Shown piece after piece: positions 1-7,289 of a DNA stretch of 16,630 nt. The stretch's first letter is position 1. Each line of letters starts with the position of its first letter. Under the pieces are notes generated by a model that was not told the DNA's origin, did no database searches, and was given only the letters and a program-made list of their open reading frames with translations. Source of the DNA: Colimorpha sp045639845 (GTDB taxonomy: Bacteria; Bacteroidota; Bacteroidia; Bacteroidales; P3); NCBI GenBank assembly GCA_045639845.1, contig JAZUDW010000004.1:1-16630 (forward strand), written 5' to 3'. A program made the translations under genes and the position numbers.

Positions 1-1090
1 TGAGTCTGAGCAGCGTACGGCCCAAAGTGGTTTTTCCGCACCCAGACTCGCCCACGAGGCCGAAAGTCTCACCACGATAGACATCAAAACTGATGCCATC
101 TACGCCAGTAACGGATTTCGTAGCTCGTCCTAAGAGGTTACGTTTAAGAACATATTCCACATTGAGGTTACGTACTCGAAGTAAGGGATGTTCCGTATCA
201 ATGATAGTGGGCTCTTGCTGAGCATTACTCACCTCGTAGCCAGCCATAAAGTCGGCCACTGTAGGCAAGTGCTGTGGTTTGCCTTCAGCAGGAGGACGAC
301 AAGCCAAAAGACCTCGTGTGTAGGGTTCTGAAGGGTACAGCAATACCTGAGAAGCAGGTCCCTGTTCCACTAGACGGCCTTGGTACATCACAGCCACATG
401 GTGGGCTATCTGAGCCACAACGCCGAGGTCATGGGTTATGAAGATGATGCCAAGATTGCGACGCTGTTGCAACTGCTGGAGGAGCTGAAGTATAGTCTTT
501 TGCACAGTAACATCGAGAGCGGTAGTAGGTTCGTCGGCAATGAGGATATCGGGTTCACAGATGAGTGCCATAGCGATCATCACACGTTGCTTCTGCCCTC
601 CTGATATCTGATGGGGATAACTGTCGAAGATAGCCTCAGGACGAGGTAGCATAACTTCGGCAAAGAGGTCGATCACTTGCTTACGGGCTTGAGCATACGA
701 CATTGAACGGTGCTGAAGGAGCATCTCTACGACTTGTTGTCCACAACGTTGCACAGGATTGAGCGATGTCATCGGTTCTTGAAAGATCATGGCTATACGA
801 GCTCCACGATAAGCTTTCATGGCACGATCGTCAAGAGTAGCAAAATCTACGGGTTGCTGCATTCCATGGAAGAGTATATGTCCTTGCGACACGTGGGCAC
901 TATCGGGCAAGAGTCCCATAACGGCGAGTGAAGTAACCGACTTTCCTGATCCAGATTCGCCAACTATGCCCAACGTCTCTCCTCGATGGAGGGTGAGCGA
1001 CAGAGAATGAACCACACGTCGTGATTTTTTTTCGATAGTAAAATCGACACACAACTCTTGTATTTCTAACAATTTATCACCGTCGGTCAT
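1..1090 (-). CDS. Peptide-type ABC transporter ATP-binding protein, two fused ATPase domains (3' end outside window)
   Basis: The visible 363 residues start at the ATG whose complement is at 1088-1090 and run off the left edge. ATPase domain 1 has Walker A GESGSGKS (44-51), Q-loop FQEPMTSLNP (103-112), signature ISGGQKQR (162-169), Walker B ILIADEP (182-188) and the switch histidine in ITHD (220). An LYPSEPYTRGLLACRP stretch (251-266) matches the C-terminal oligopeptide/dipeptide signature seen in DppD/OppD-type ATPases. A second domain begins near residue 303, and its Walker A GESGCGKT (347-354) is the last motif before the edge. Fused proteins of this layout (YejF/GsiA-like, about 550-600 aa) energise import of peptides, glutathione or similar solutes at the inner membrane. 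No permease or binding protein is visible, so the substrate is unknown. The gene is divergent from rocD. A weak -7-like box (TAATCTTTG on the minus strand, about 1097-1105) sits almost on the start codon, so the leader may be very short. Confidence 0.92.
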   Translation of the reverse strand, partial: MTDGDKLLEIQELCVDFTIEKKSRRVVHSLSLTLHRGETLGIVGESGSGKSVTSLAVMGLLPDSAHVSQGHILFHGMQQPVDFATLDDRAMKAYRGARIAMIFQEPMTSLNPVQRCGQQVVEMLLQHRSMSYAQARKQVIDLFAEVMLPRPEAIFDSYPHQISGGQKQRVMIAMALICEPDILIADEPTTALDVTVQKTILQLLQQLQQRRNLGIIFITHDLGVVAQIAHHVAVMYQGRLVEQGPASQVLLYPSEPYTRGLLACRPPAEGKPQHLPTVADFMAGYEVSNAQQEPTIIDTEHPLLRVRNLNVEYVLKRNLLGRATKSVTGVDGISFDVYRGETFGLVGESGCGKTTLGRTLLRL

Positions 1091-1155
1091 ATTTGTACAA
1101 AGATTAAAACAGGCTATATAACGCAAAAAAACATTTTTTATTAAAGAAAAAAGTG

Positions 1156-1163
1156 TAAATTTG
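1156..1163 (+). promoter_or_regulatory. Bacteroides-type -7 promoter box for rocD
   Basis: TAAATTTG matches the Bacteroidota consensus TAnnTTTG and lies 61 nt upstream of the rocD start. The -33 position about 19 nt upstream is only a T-rich run, with no clear TTTG, so the assignment rests on the -7 box and position. Confidence 0.5.
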
Positions 1164-1224
1164 CAAAATCTTTCAAAAAGATAAACCTAAACATTTATTC
1201 GTTAAACATATCAAAAAGAAGATT

Positions 1225-2445
1225 ATGACCAAGTCTGAAGAATTCATGGAAATGGAAGCTCGCTACGGAGCTCACAACTATCACCCACTACCAGTTGTAC
1301 TTGCCAAAGGCGAAGGTGCTTTTGTATGGGACTGCGAAGGAAAGAAATATTTCGATTTCTTGTCGGCCTATTCTGCTGTTAACCAAGGTCACTGCCACCC
1401 CAAGATCGTGAAAGCCCTTTGCGATCAGGCCCAGCAGCTCACCCTGAGTTCTCGCGCGTTCTATAATAATTGTCTCGGTGAATGGGAGAAATATGTGACC
1501 GAGTATTTCGGCTACGAAAAAGTACTTCCAATGAATAGTGGTGCTGAAGCCGACGAGACGGCACTGAAACTGGCCCGTCGCTGGGGTGTGGTAAAGAAAG
1601 GCATCAAGAACGACGAGGTGATGATCGTATGCTGCGAAGGCAACTTCCACGGCCGTACCATCACCATCATCACCATGAGCAACGACCCTGAATCGTATGC
1701 CAACTATGGTCCCATGACTCCTGGTTTCATGCGTATCCCCTACAACGATCCTGACGCTTTAGAGAAAGTTCTGGCAGAACATGGCGACAAGATTGCCGGT
1801 TTCTTGCTCGAGCCCATCCAAGGTGAGGCTGGTGTGTATGTTCCCGATGAAGGCTACCTAAAGAAATGCTACGACATCTGCAAGAAATATAATGTTCTCT
1901 TTATGGCCGACGAGGTACAGTGCGGTATAGCACGCACCGGTAAGATGCTGGCTTGCGACCACGAAGATGTTCGTCCCGACATCCTCATCCTCGGTAAAGC
2001 TCTTGGTGGCGGCGTGGTTCCCGTATCAGCAGTATTGGCCGACGACGAAATCATGCTCAACATCAAACCTGGCGAACACGGCTCTACTTTCGGTGGCAAC
2101 CCCATCGCTGCAAAAGTCAGCATCGCTGCACTCCAAGTAATCAAAGAAGAGAAACTAATGGAGAACGCAGAGCGTCTGGGCAAGATATTCCGCGAGGAGA
2201 TTGCCAAGATAGACAGCCCCATGATCGAAAAGGTACGCGGCAAAGGTCTGCTCAATGCTGTGATCATCAAACCCAAAGACGGCAAAGAGGCTTGGGACGT
2301 ATGCTTGAAGATGCGCGACCTCGGTCTACTGGCAAAACCTACCCACCAGCACATCATCCGCTTCGCACCTCCTCTCGTTATCACCGAGGAACAGCTTCGC
2401 AAAGCCATTGAAATCATCAAAGCCGCTCTCAAGAGTTTTGAATAA
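1225..2445 (+). CDS. rocD: Ornithine aminotransferase (ornithine--oxo-acid transaminase)
   Basis: A 406-aa fold-type I, class III PLP aminotransferase of the length usual for the ornithine aminotransferase family. The enzyme moves the delta-amino group of ornithine to 2-oxoglutarate, giving glutamate semialdehyde in arginine/ornithine catabolism or proline supply in the cytosol. Visible motifs: phosphate-binding SGAEA (105-109), aromatic/charged FHGRT (141-145), the cofactor-binding ADEVQ (228-232, Asp229), the PLP Schiff-base lysine K258 in ILGKALGGG, and GSTFGGNP (286-293). The whole-length pattern fits RocD better than acetylornithine or GABA aminotransferases, although class III members are close and substrate choice is a family inference. 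The ATG at 1225 is the first in frame and follows an A-rich leader with a -7 box. It stands alone: no arginase or proline gene adjoins it. Confidence 0.88.
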   Translation: MTKSEEFMEMEARYGAHNYHPLPVVLAKGEGAFVWDCEGKKYFDFLSAYSAVNQGHCHPKIVKALCDQAQQLTLSSRAFYNNCLGEWEKYVTEYFGYEKVLPMNSGAEADETALKLARRWGVVKKGIKNDEVMIVCCEGNFHGRTITIITMSNDPESYANYGPMTPGFMRIPYNDPDALEKVLAEHGDKIAGFLLEPIQGEAGVYVPDEGYLKKCYDICKKYNVLFMADEVQCGIARTGKMLACDHEDVRPDILILGKALGGGVVPVSAVLADDEIMLNIKPGEHGSTFGGNPIAAKVSIAALQVIKEEKLMENAERLGKIFREEIAKIDSPMIEKVRGKGLLNAVIIKPKDGKEAWDVCLKMRDLGLLAKPTHQHIIRFAPPLVITEEQLRKAIEIIKAALKSFE

Positions 2446-2447
2446 AA

Positions 2448-2483
2448 AATATCTTTTGTTGATTTGTTGAAATATCTTTTGTT
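2448..2483. repeat. Two direct copies of a 13-nt AT-rich sequence after rocD
   Basis: The 13-mer AATATCTTTTGTT occurs at 2448-2460, touching the rocD stop region, and again at 2471-2483. The copies are identical with 10 nt between them. The motif resembles a -7 box with one extra T (TATCTTTTG), but no gene starts close by. Function unknown. Confidence 0.4.
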
Positions 2484-2561
2484 TATCCAACAGCAAGGGA
2501 GGGAAATCCTCTATCAACTCAATTATTAGAAAAAAACAAATCATCAACATATCAATACATT

Positions 2562-2628
2562 AAAGTCAGCAGCCAAAGTGGAACCAACAATTGTAATAAT
2601 AGTTGGATTCACTTGGGTCGCTGACTTT
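2562..2628. terminator. Long imperfect inverted repeat between rocD and the fucosidase, possible terminator
   Basis: The left arm 2562-2588 begins AAAGTCAGC and the right arm 2602-2628 ends GCTGACTTT. The two 27-nt arms agree at 22 of 27 positions around a 13-nt AT-rich loop. It would fold into a long hairpin downstream of rocD. Only TTTT follows, so it is not a textbook intrinsic terminator. It may instead be an mRNA-stabilising hairpin or a small mobile repeat. The rest of 2446-2714 shows no gene, and no convincing TAnnTTTG box was found before the fucosidase (nearest is TATAGTTG at 2643-2650). Confidence 0.5.
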
Positions 2629-2714
2629 TGATTGAATAGGTTTATAGTTGTCACTCGGGGTTTCCGACTTGCCTACACCGACATTCATGACAACAAAACA
2701 ACATATATTCTACA

Positions 2715-4166
2715 ATGAAAAAAATACTATTACCACTTCTCTTTGTATGGGCTCTATCCGCCAACGCTCAAGCCCAAAACACACCCAGTGCCATAGTAAA
2801 TCCTCGCAACTATGCCGACGAGGCTGCCGACGAGACCAACCCTCTCATTCGTGAACGCTTAGCAGAATGGCAAGATCTCAAGTTCGGATTCATGGCCCAC
2901 TGGGGCATCTACTCGCAATGGGGCGTAGTGGAGTCATGGAGTATTTGCAACGAACCATGGATAAGCCGCAACGGAGCCAACTACATGGAATATGTGCAGA
3001 ACTATCGCAATTTGAACAAGACATTCAACCCTACCCGCTTCGATGCAAAGCGTTGGGCCAAAGCAGCCAGCGAAGCAGGTATGAAATATATGGTATTTAC
3101 GACCAAACATCATGATGGATTCTGCATGTTCGACTCAAAATACACCGACTATACCATCGCCAACAAGAGTTGCCCATACTCACGTCATGCAGCTCACGAC
3201 GTCACAGCCGAACTAGTGGAAGCATTCCGTGCAAAAGGTATGTGGACAGGTCTGTATTTCTCTAAACCTGACTGGCATTGTCCCGACTACTGGGCCCCGG
3301 AATGGGCCTTCCCCGACCGCAACGTAAACTACAATCCCACCGATTATCCCGAACGCTGGGAGGCCTACTGCCAATTCACCTACAATCAGATCTATGAGCT
3401 CACACACAACTACGGATATATCGATATTCTGTGGCTCGACGGCGGTTGGGTTCGTCCTGAGTGGAGTATCAACGACGAAACACGCCCCTGGCTAGGATGC
3501 CAAGGCTATGTGCAGGACGTAAACATGCCACGCATAGCTAAGATGGCCCGCGAAAACAACCCCAACCTACTGATCGTAGATCGCAGCGTAGGAGGAAAAT
3601 ACGAAAACTACCACACACCCGAACAGCAGGTACCCGACCATTATCTTGACTATCCTTGGGAGACTTGCATGTCGATGGGCGACTCGTGGTCGTATGCCAA
3701 AGACGACAACTATAAGAGTACCAACACACTGATCCACATACTTTGCGACGTGGTAGCCAAAGGAGGCAACCTGCTCCTCAACGTGGGTCCCGATCAGTAT
3801 GGTGCCATTCCCGACTCTGCCTTACTGCGTATGCGTCAGATAGGCCAGTGGCTGAAGGTGAACAATACAGCCATCTATGCCACCCGCCCCATGGCACCAT
3901 ACGTGTCTGGCAAATGGCGTTTCACCGCCAGCAAAGATAAACAGACCGTATATGCTATCTATCTGCTTGACGAAGGAGAGACGATGCCCGAAGTAGTACA
4001 TCTCCCCATGCTGGACCGCACACCCACCCATGCTACCATTGTAGGCGGCGGCACCGTGAAGATACGCACCGAAGCAGACCATACCAAACTCTATGTGCAT
4101 CCCGCCAAGGGCTATGCCCATGCAGTAACCATCGCACTGACCTTCGAACAAAAACGTCGTCGCTAA
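2715..4166 (+). CDS. Secreted alpha-L-fucosidase, glycoside hydrolase family 29
   Basis: 483 aa. Residues 1-20 (MKK, hydrophobic core, ANAQA) form a signal peptide, so the enzyme is periplasmic or surface-exposed and hydrolyses terminal alpha-L-fucose from glycans such as host mucin or milk oligosaccharides. The GH29 catalytic TIM barrel is recognisable from FGFMAHWGIYS (58-68), TTKHHDGFCMFDS (129-141), the nucleophile region IDILWLDGGW (236-245; Asp242 is the expected nucleophile) and GGNLLLNVGPD (350-360) with GAIP just after. About 100 residues after the barrel look like the small C-terminal beta domain. There is no lipoprotein cysteine. The acid/base residue varies between GH29 subfamilies and I cannot assign it. 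It is a single gene with no SusC/SusD pair or other glycosidase beside it, which is unlike a typical polysaccharide utilisation locus. A hairpin terminator follows. Confidence 0.93.
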   Translation: MKKILLPLLFVWALSANAQAQNTPSAIVNPRNYADEAADETNPLIRERLAEWQDLKFGFMAHWGIYSQWGVVESWSICNEPWISRNGANYMEYVQNYRNLNKTFNPTRFDAKRWAKAASEAGMKYMVFTTKHHDGFCMFDSKYTDYTIANKSCPYSRHAAHDVTAELVEAFRAKGMWTGLYFSKPDWHCPDYWAPEWAFPDRNVNYNPTDYPERWEAYCQFTYNQIYELTHNYGYIDILWLDGGWVRPEWSINDETRPWLGCQGYVQDVNMPRIAKMARENNPNLLIVDRSVGGKYENYHTPEQQVPDHYLDYPWETCMSMGDSWSYAKDDNYKSTNTLIHILCDVVAKGGNLLLNVGPDQYGAIPDSALLRMRQIGQWLKVNNTAIYATRPMAPYVSGKWRFTASKDKQTVYAIYLLDEGETMPEVVHLPMLDRTPTHATIVGGGTVKIRTEADHTKLYVHPAKGYAHAVTIALTFEQKRRR

Positions 4167-4221
4167 GCCATACATCGGTCATATTTAGTTAATGTTACTG
4201 AGGATTAATTCGGTAACACAT

Positions 4222-4267
4222 AAAGAGTGAAGAGAAAATCGTCATTTTCTCTTCACTCTTTTTTTTA
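4222..4267 (+). terminator. Intrinsic terminator after the fucosidase gene
   Basis: A perfect 18-bp stem (4222-4239 with 4244-4261) around loop CGTC is followed by a T run to about 4267. Arms are AAAGAGTGAAGAGAAAAT and its complement. It separates the fucosidase from valS. Confidence 0.9.
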
Positions 4268-4344
4268 TACCCTACTCTCCCGCCACAGCCATCACGCAAC
4301 GCATAAAATCAAAGCAACAATAACACCGATTTCAAAAAAATTAT

Positions 4345-4352
4345 TATCTTTG
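4345..4352 (+). promoter_or_regulatory. Bacteroides-type -7 promoter box for valS
   Basis: TATCTTTG, followed by C, matches TAnnTTTG and lies 82 nt before the valS ATG. No good -33 TTTG is seen 19-20 nt upstream. Together with the preceding terminator it suggests valS is transcribed alone. Confidence 0.55.
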
Positions 4353-4362
4353 CACTTTCTTA

Positions 4363-4380
4363 GATCAGCCCTTGCTGGTC
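4363..4380 (+). other. Small hairpin in the valS 5' leader
   Basis: GATCAGC (4363-4369) and GCTGGTC (4374-4380) pair over 7 bp, including one G-U, around loop CCTT, starting about 10 nt after the -7 box. It would lie at the very 5' end of the transcript and could stabilise the message. There is no T-box-like architecture and no leader peptide. Confidence 0.3.
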
Positions 4381-4434
4381 CGAGAACTAATGCTAATCAA
4401 ATAAGAATAAATAATTAATATAATAAATAATATT

Positions 4435-7068
4435 ATGGAGATAGCCCCCAAATACGATCCACATGCCATTGAGGAGAAATGGTATGCTTATTGGCTTGAG
4501 AAGAAAATGTTCCACTCTGAACCCGACAGCCGCGAGGCCTACACCGTGGTGATACCCCCTCCCAATGTGACGGGTGTACTCCACATGGGCCACATGCTCA
4601 ACAATACCATACAGGACGTGCTGGTACGCAGAGCCCGCATGCAAGGAAAGAACGCTTGCTGGGTACCAGGTACCGACCATGCCAGCATCGCCACAGAAGC
4701 CAAAGTGGTAAACATGCTGAAGGAACGCGGTATCGACAAACGCGACCTCACCCGCGACGAGTTTATGAAATATGCCTGGGAATGGAAAGAGGAACATGGT
4801 GGCATCATTTTGAAACAGCTCCGCAAACTGGGTGCTTCGTGCGACTGGGACCGCACCTCCTTCACTATGGACCCCATACGCTACGAGAGCGTGATACGCG
4901 TGTTTGTAGATCTCTACAACAAAGGCCTAATCTATCGCGGCGTGCGTATGGTCAACTGGGACCCCAAAGCCCTCACCGCCGTATCCGACGAAGAGGTAAT
5001 CTACAAAGAGAGTCGCTCTAAGCTCTACTACCTCCGCTATTTCATCGAGGGCTCGCAAGACTACATCGTGGTAGCCACCACCCGTCCCGAGACCATCCTC
5101 GGTGATACCGCCGTATGCGTTCATCCCGACGACGAGCGTTATACCCACATGAAAGGCAAACGTGTCATCGTTCCCTCTGTAGGCCGCAGTATTCCCATCA
5201 TCATGGATGAATATGTAGATCGCGAGTTCGGTACCGGTGCATTGAAGATCACTCCCGCACACGATATCAACGACTACAACCTCGGTATGAAATACCACCT
5301 CGACACCATAGATATCTTCAACGACAACGGCACCCTCAACGATAAAGGCGGTGCCTATGCCGGCATGGACCGTTTCGCTTGCCGCAAACAGATCGTGAAA
5401 GATCTGGAAGAAGCAGGCCTCATTGAGAAGATCGAGGACTACACCAACAAGGTGGGCCACTCCGAACGTACCGACGCAGTTATTGAGCCCAAACTCAGCG
5501 CCCAGTGGTTCATGCGCATGAGCGAGGTAGCAGCAAAAGCCCTCCAGGTGGTAGAGGACGATACCATTCAGTTCCACCCCGAGAAATTCAAAAACATCTA
5601 CCGCCACTGGCTTGAGAACATCAAAGACTGGTGCATCAGCCGTCAGCTATGGTGGGGCCAGCGTATCCCAGCCTACTATCTCCCCAACAAGGAAGTAGTG
5701 GTAGCCGCCTCCGCCGAAGAAGCATTCGCTATAGCACAGCAGAAATACCCCGGAGTATGCAACACCATCGACGACCTCACCCAAGACGAGGACGTTCTCG
5801 ACACTTGGTTCAGCTCATGGCTCTGGCCCATCAGCCTCTTCGACGGTATCCGCAACCCCGACAACGACGAGATCAAATACTACTATCCCACAGCTGACCT
5901 TGTTACGGCTCCCGACATCATCTTCTTCTGGGTAGCCCGCATGATTATGGCTGGCGAGGAATATCGCGGACAGGTACCCTTCCGTCATGTTTATTTCACT
6001 GGCATCGTCCGCGACAAGCTGGGCAGAAAGATGTCCAAATCACTCGGCAACAGTCCCGACCCCATCGACCTCATCAACAAATATGGTGCCGACGGTGTAC
6101 GCATGGGTATGCTCCTCACCGCTCCTGCTGGCAACGATCTTCCCTTCGACGAAAGCATTTGCGAGCAAGGCCGTAACTTCTCCAACAAGATCTGGAACGC
6201 CCTCCGCCTAGTTAAAGGTTGGGAAGTGAGCAACCAGATCCAACAGCCCGAAGAGTGCCGCCTCAGTATCGAATGGTTCGAACAACGTATGGCATCAGTA
6301 CTCGAAACCGTGGAACACAACTTCGATCAGTACCGCCTCAGCGAAGCCCTCATGGCCACCTACAAGCTGGTATGGGACGACTTCTGCTCTTGGTATCTGG
6401 AGATGATCAAGCCCGCCTACGGCTCGCCCATCGACCTCCACACCTACGAGGCAACCCTCGAAATCTTTGAGAAACTGATGTGCATGCTACACCCCTTCAT
6501 GCCCTTTGTTACCGAAGAGGTATATCACATGCTGCGTGAACGCACCGACAACGAGAGCATCATGACCATCGATATGCCCAAGAGCGTGTTCTTCGATCAG
6601 CGCACCCTCGACGAGTTCGCTATCGCTCAAGAGATCGTCACCAATATCCGCGGTCTCCGCAACAGCAAAGGACTCTCACCCAAAGAGGCTCTCGAGCTCT
6701 TCATCCGCATTCCTGCCGATTCAGCCTTCACCACCAGCTACAACCCCATTATCAGCAAGCTGGCCAACGTTTCGAACATTGCCACCACTCAGGACAAGGT
6801 TGATGGAGCCCTCTCCTTCATGATTGGCACCATCGAATGCTTCGTACCCATGTCACAAAACATCGACACCGAAGCAGAGATCAAGAAACTGGAAGAAGAG
6901 CTAACCTACACTCAAGGCTTCTTAGCTTCGGTGATGAAGAAACTTTCCAACGAGAAATTCGTCAACGGTGCGCCCGAGAAAGTAGTAGCGATAGAGCGCA
7001 AGAAACAAAGCGACGCCGAACAGAAGATAGAGGCCATCAAAGCTCAGATCGAAGCACTCAAAGCGTAA
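4435..7068 (+). CDS. valS: Valyl-tRNA synthetase
   Basis: 877 aa, a normal bacterial ValRS length. It charges tRNA-Val with valine in the cytosol. Class I signatures are clear: PPPNVTGVLHMGHMLN (41-56, HIGH variant HMGH at 50-53) and GRKMSKSLGNS (KMSKS at 532-536). The editing (CP1) insertion includes TTRPETILGDTAV, used to hydrolyse mischarged Thr-tRNA. The anticodon-binding helical domain follows KMSKS, including MHPFMPFVTEEVYH. The last ~70 residues form a Glu/Lys-rich coiled coil (IKKLEEELTYTQGF and after), the ValRS tRNA-binding arm. The ATG at 4435 follows an AT-rich leader with no Shine-Dalgarno, as usual in this phylum. No truncation is seen. It converges on the receptor gene downstream. 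Confidence 0.98.
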   Translation: MEIAPKYDPHAIEEKWYAYWLEKKMFHSEPDSREAYTVVIPPPNVTGVLHMGHMLNNTIQDVLVRRARMQGKNACWVPGTDHASIATEAKVVNMLKERGIDKRDLTRDEFMKYAWEWKEEHGGIILKQLRKLGASCDWDRTSFTMDPIRYESVIRVFVDLYNKGLIYRGVRMVNWDPKALTAVSDEEVIYKESRSKLYYLRYFIEGSQDYIVVATTRPETILGDTAVCVHPDDERYTHMKGKRVIVPSVGRSIPIIMDEYVDREFGTGALKITPAHDINDYNLGMKYHLDTIDIFNDNGTLNDKGGAYAGMDRFACRKQIVKDLEEAGLIEKIEDYTNKVGHSERTDAVIEPKLSAQWFMRMSEVAAKALQVVEDDTIQFHPEKFKNIYRHWLENIKDWCISRQLWWGQRIPAYYLPNKEVVVAASAEEAFAIAQQKYPGVCNTIDDLTQDEDVLDTWFSSWLWPISLFDGIRNPDNDEIKYYYPTADLVTAPDIIFFWVARMIMAGEEYRGQVPFRHVYFTGIVRDKLGRKMSKSLGNSPDPIDLINKYGADGVRMGMLLTAPAGNDLPFDESICEQGRNFSNKIWNALRLVKGWEVSNQIQQPEECRLSIEWFEQRMASVLETVEHNFDQYRLSEALMATYKLVWDDFCSWYLEMIKPAYGSPIDLHTYEATLEIFEKLMCMLHPFMPFVTEEVYHMLRERTDNESIMTIDMPKSVFFDQRTLDEFAIAQEIVTNIRGLRNSKGLSPKEALELFIRIPADSAFTTSYNPIISKLANVSNIATTQDKVDGALSFMIGTIECFVPMSQNIDTEAEIKKLEEELTYTQGFLASVMKKLSNEKFVNGAPEKVVAIERKKQSDAEQKIEAIKAQIEALKA

Positions 7069-7091
7069 TGGTTAAACTGATAATCTGAGTT

Positions 7092-7208
7092 TATAGTGAT
7101 CTGTAGGTACACTAGGTTTCCTAGGAAACCCTAGAATACCTAGGAAACCTAGAATTCAGTCCTACCTAAGAGAAACCGACAGAAGTCCCAGGACAACTGA
7201 TCACTATA
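7092..7208. repeat. Nested palindromic repeat in the convergent gap after valS
   Basis: A perfect 10-bp inverted repeat, TATAGTGATC (7092-7101) and GATCACTATA (7199-7208), brackets about 97 nt. Inside it, CTAGGTTTCCTAGG (7112-7125) is the exact reverse complement of CCTAGGAAACCTAG (7139-7152). A middle copy overlaps the first arm, giving the self-complementary GGTTTCCTAGGAAACC (7115-7130). The unit CCTAGGAAACC is thus present as two direct copies plus one inverted copy. No open frame of note is present. It may be a degenerate small mobile or REP-like element, or a structured transcript end. Confidence 0.6.
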
Positions 7209-7259
7209 GCATAAAAAGAAAAGCGGTCTTCATAGTGAAGACCGCTTTTCTTTTTATGC
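7209..7259. terminator. Perfect bidirectional terminator between valS and the receptor gene
   Basis: The 24-bp perfect stem (7209-7232 with 7236-7259) has a 3-nt loop TAG. The GC core is GCGGTCTTCA, and the arms carry A-rich and T-rich outer parts that give a U tract on both strands. It sits between the convergent valS and receptor genes and can stop both. Confidence 0.92.
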
Positions 7260-7276
7260 CTGCCGCAGGGCGGCAG
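7260..7276. other. Short GC-rich hairpin abutting the bidirectional terminator
   Basis: CTGCCGC (7260-7266) and GCGGCAG (7270-7276) form a 7-bp perfect GC stem with loop AGG, 14 nt beyond the stop codon of the minus-strand receptor gene and before the big terminator in that direction. It may protect the receptor mRNA 3' end. Confidence 0.35.
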
Positions 7277-7289
7277 CCCAACCAAGGGG

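Noticed and set aside
2715..4166. Fucosidase as part of a polysaccharide utilisation locus
   Set aside because: No SusC/SusD pair, regulator or second glycosidase adjoins it, and a strong terminator isolates it.
4345..4434. Possible T-box or amino-acid attenuator in the valS leader
   Set aside because: The leader is only about 80 nt, has one small hairpin and no terminator/antiterminator pair or leader peptide with valine codons.
4927..5607. 226-codon minus-strand open frame opposite valS
   Set aside because: Shadow of the valS editing domain; no start context and no recognisable protein.
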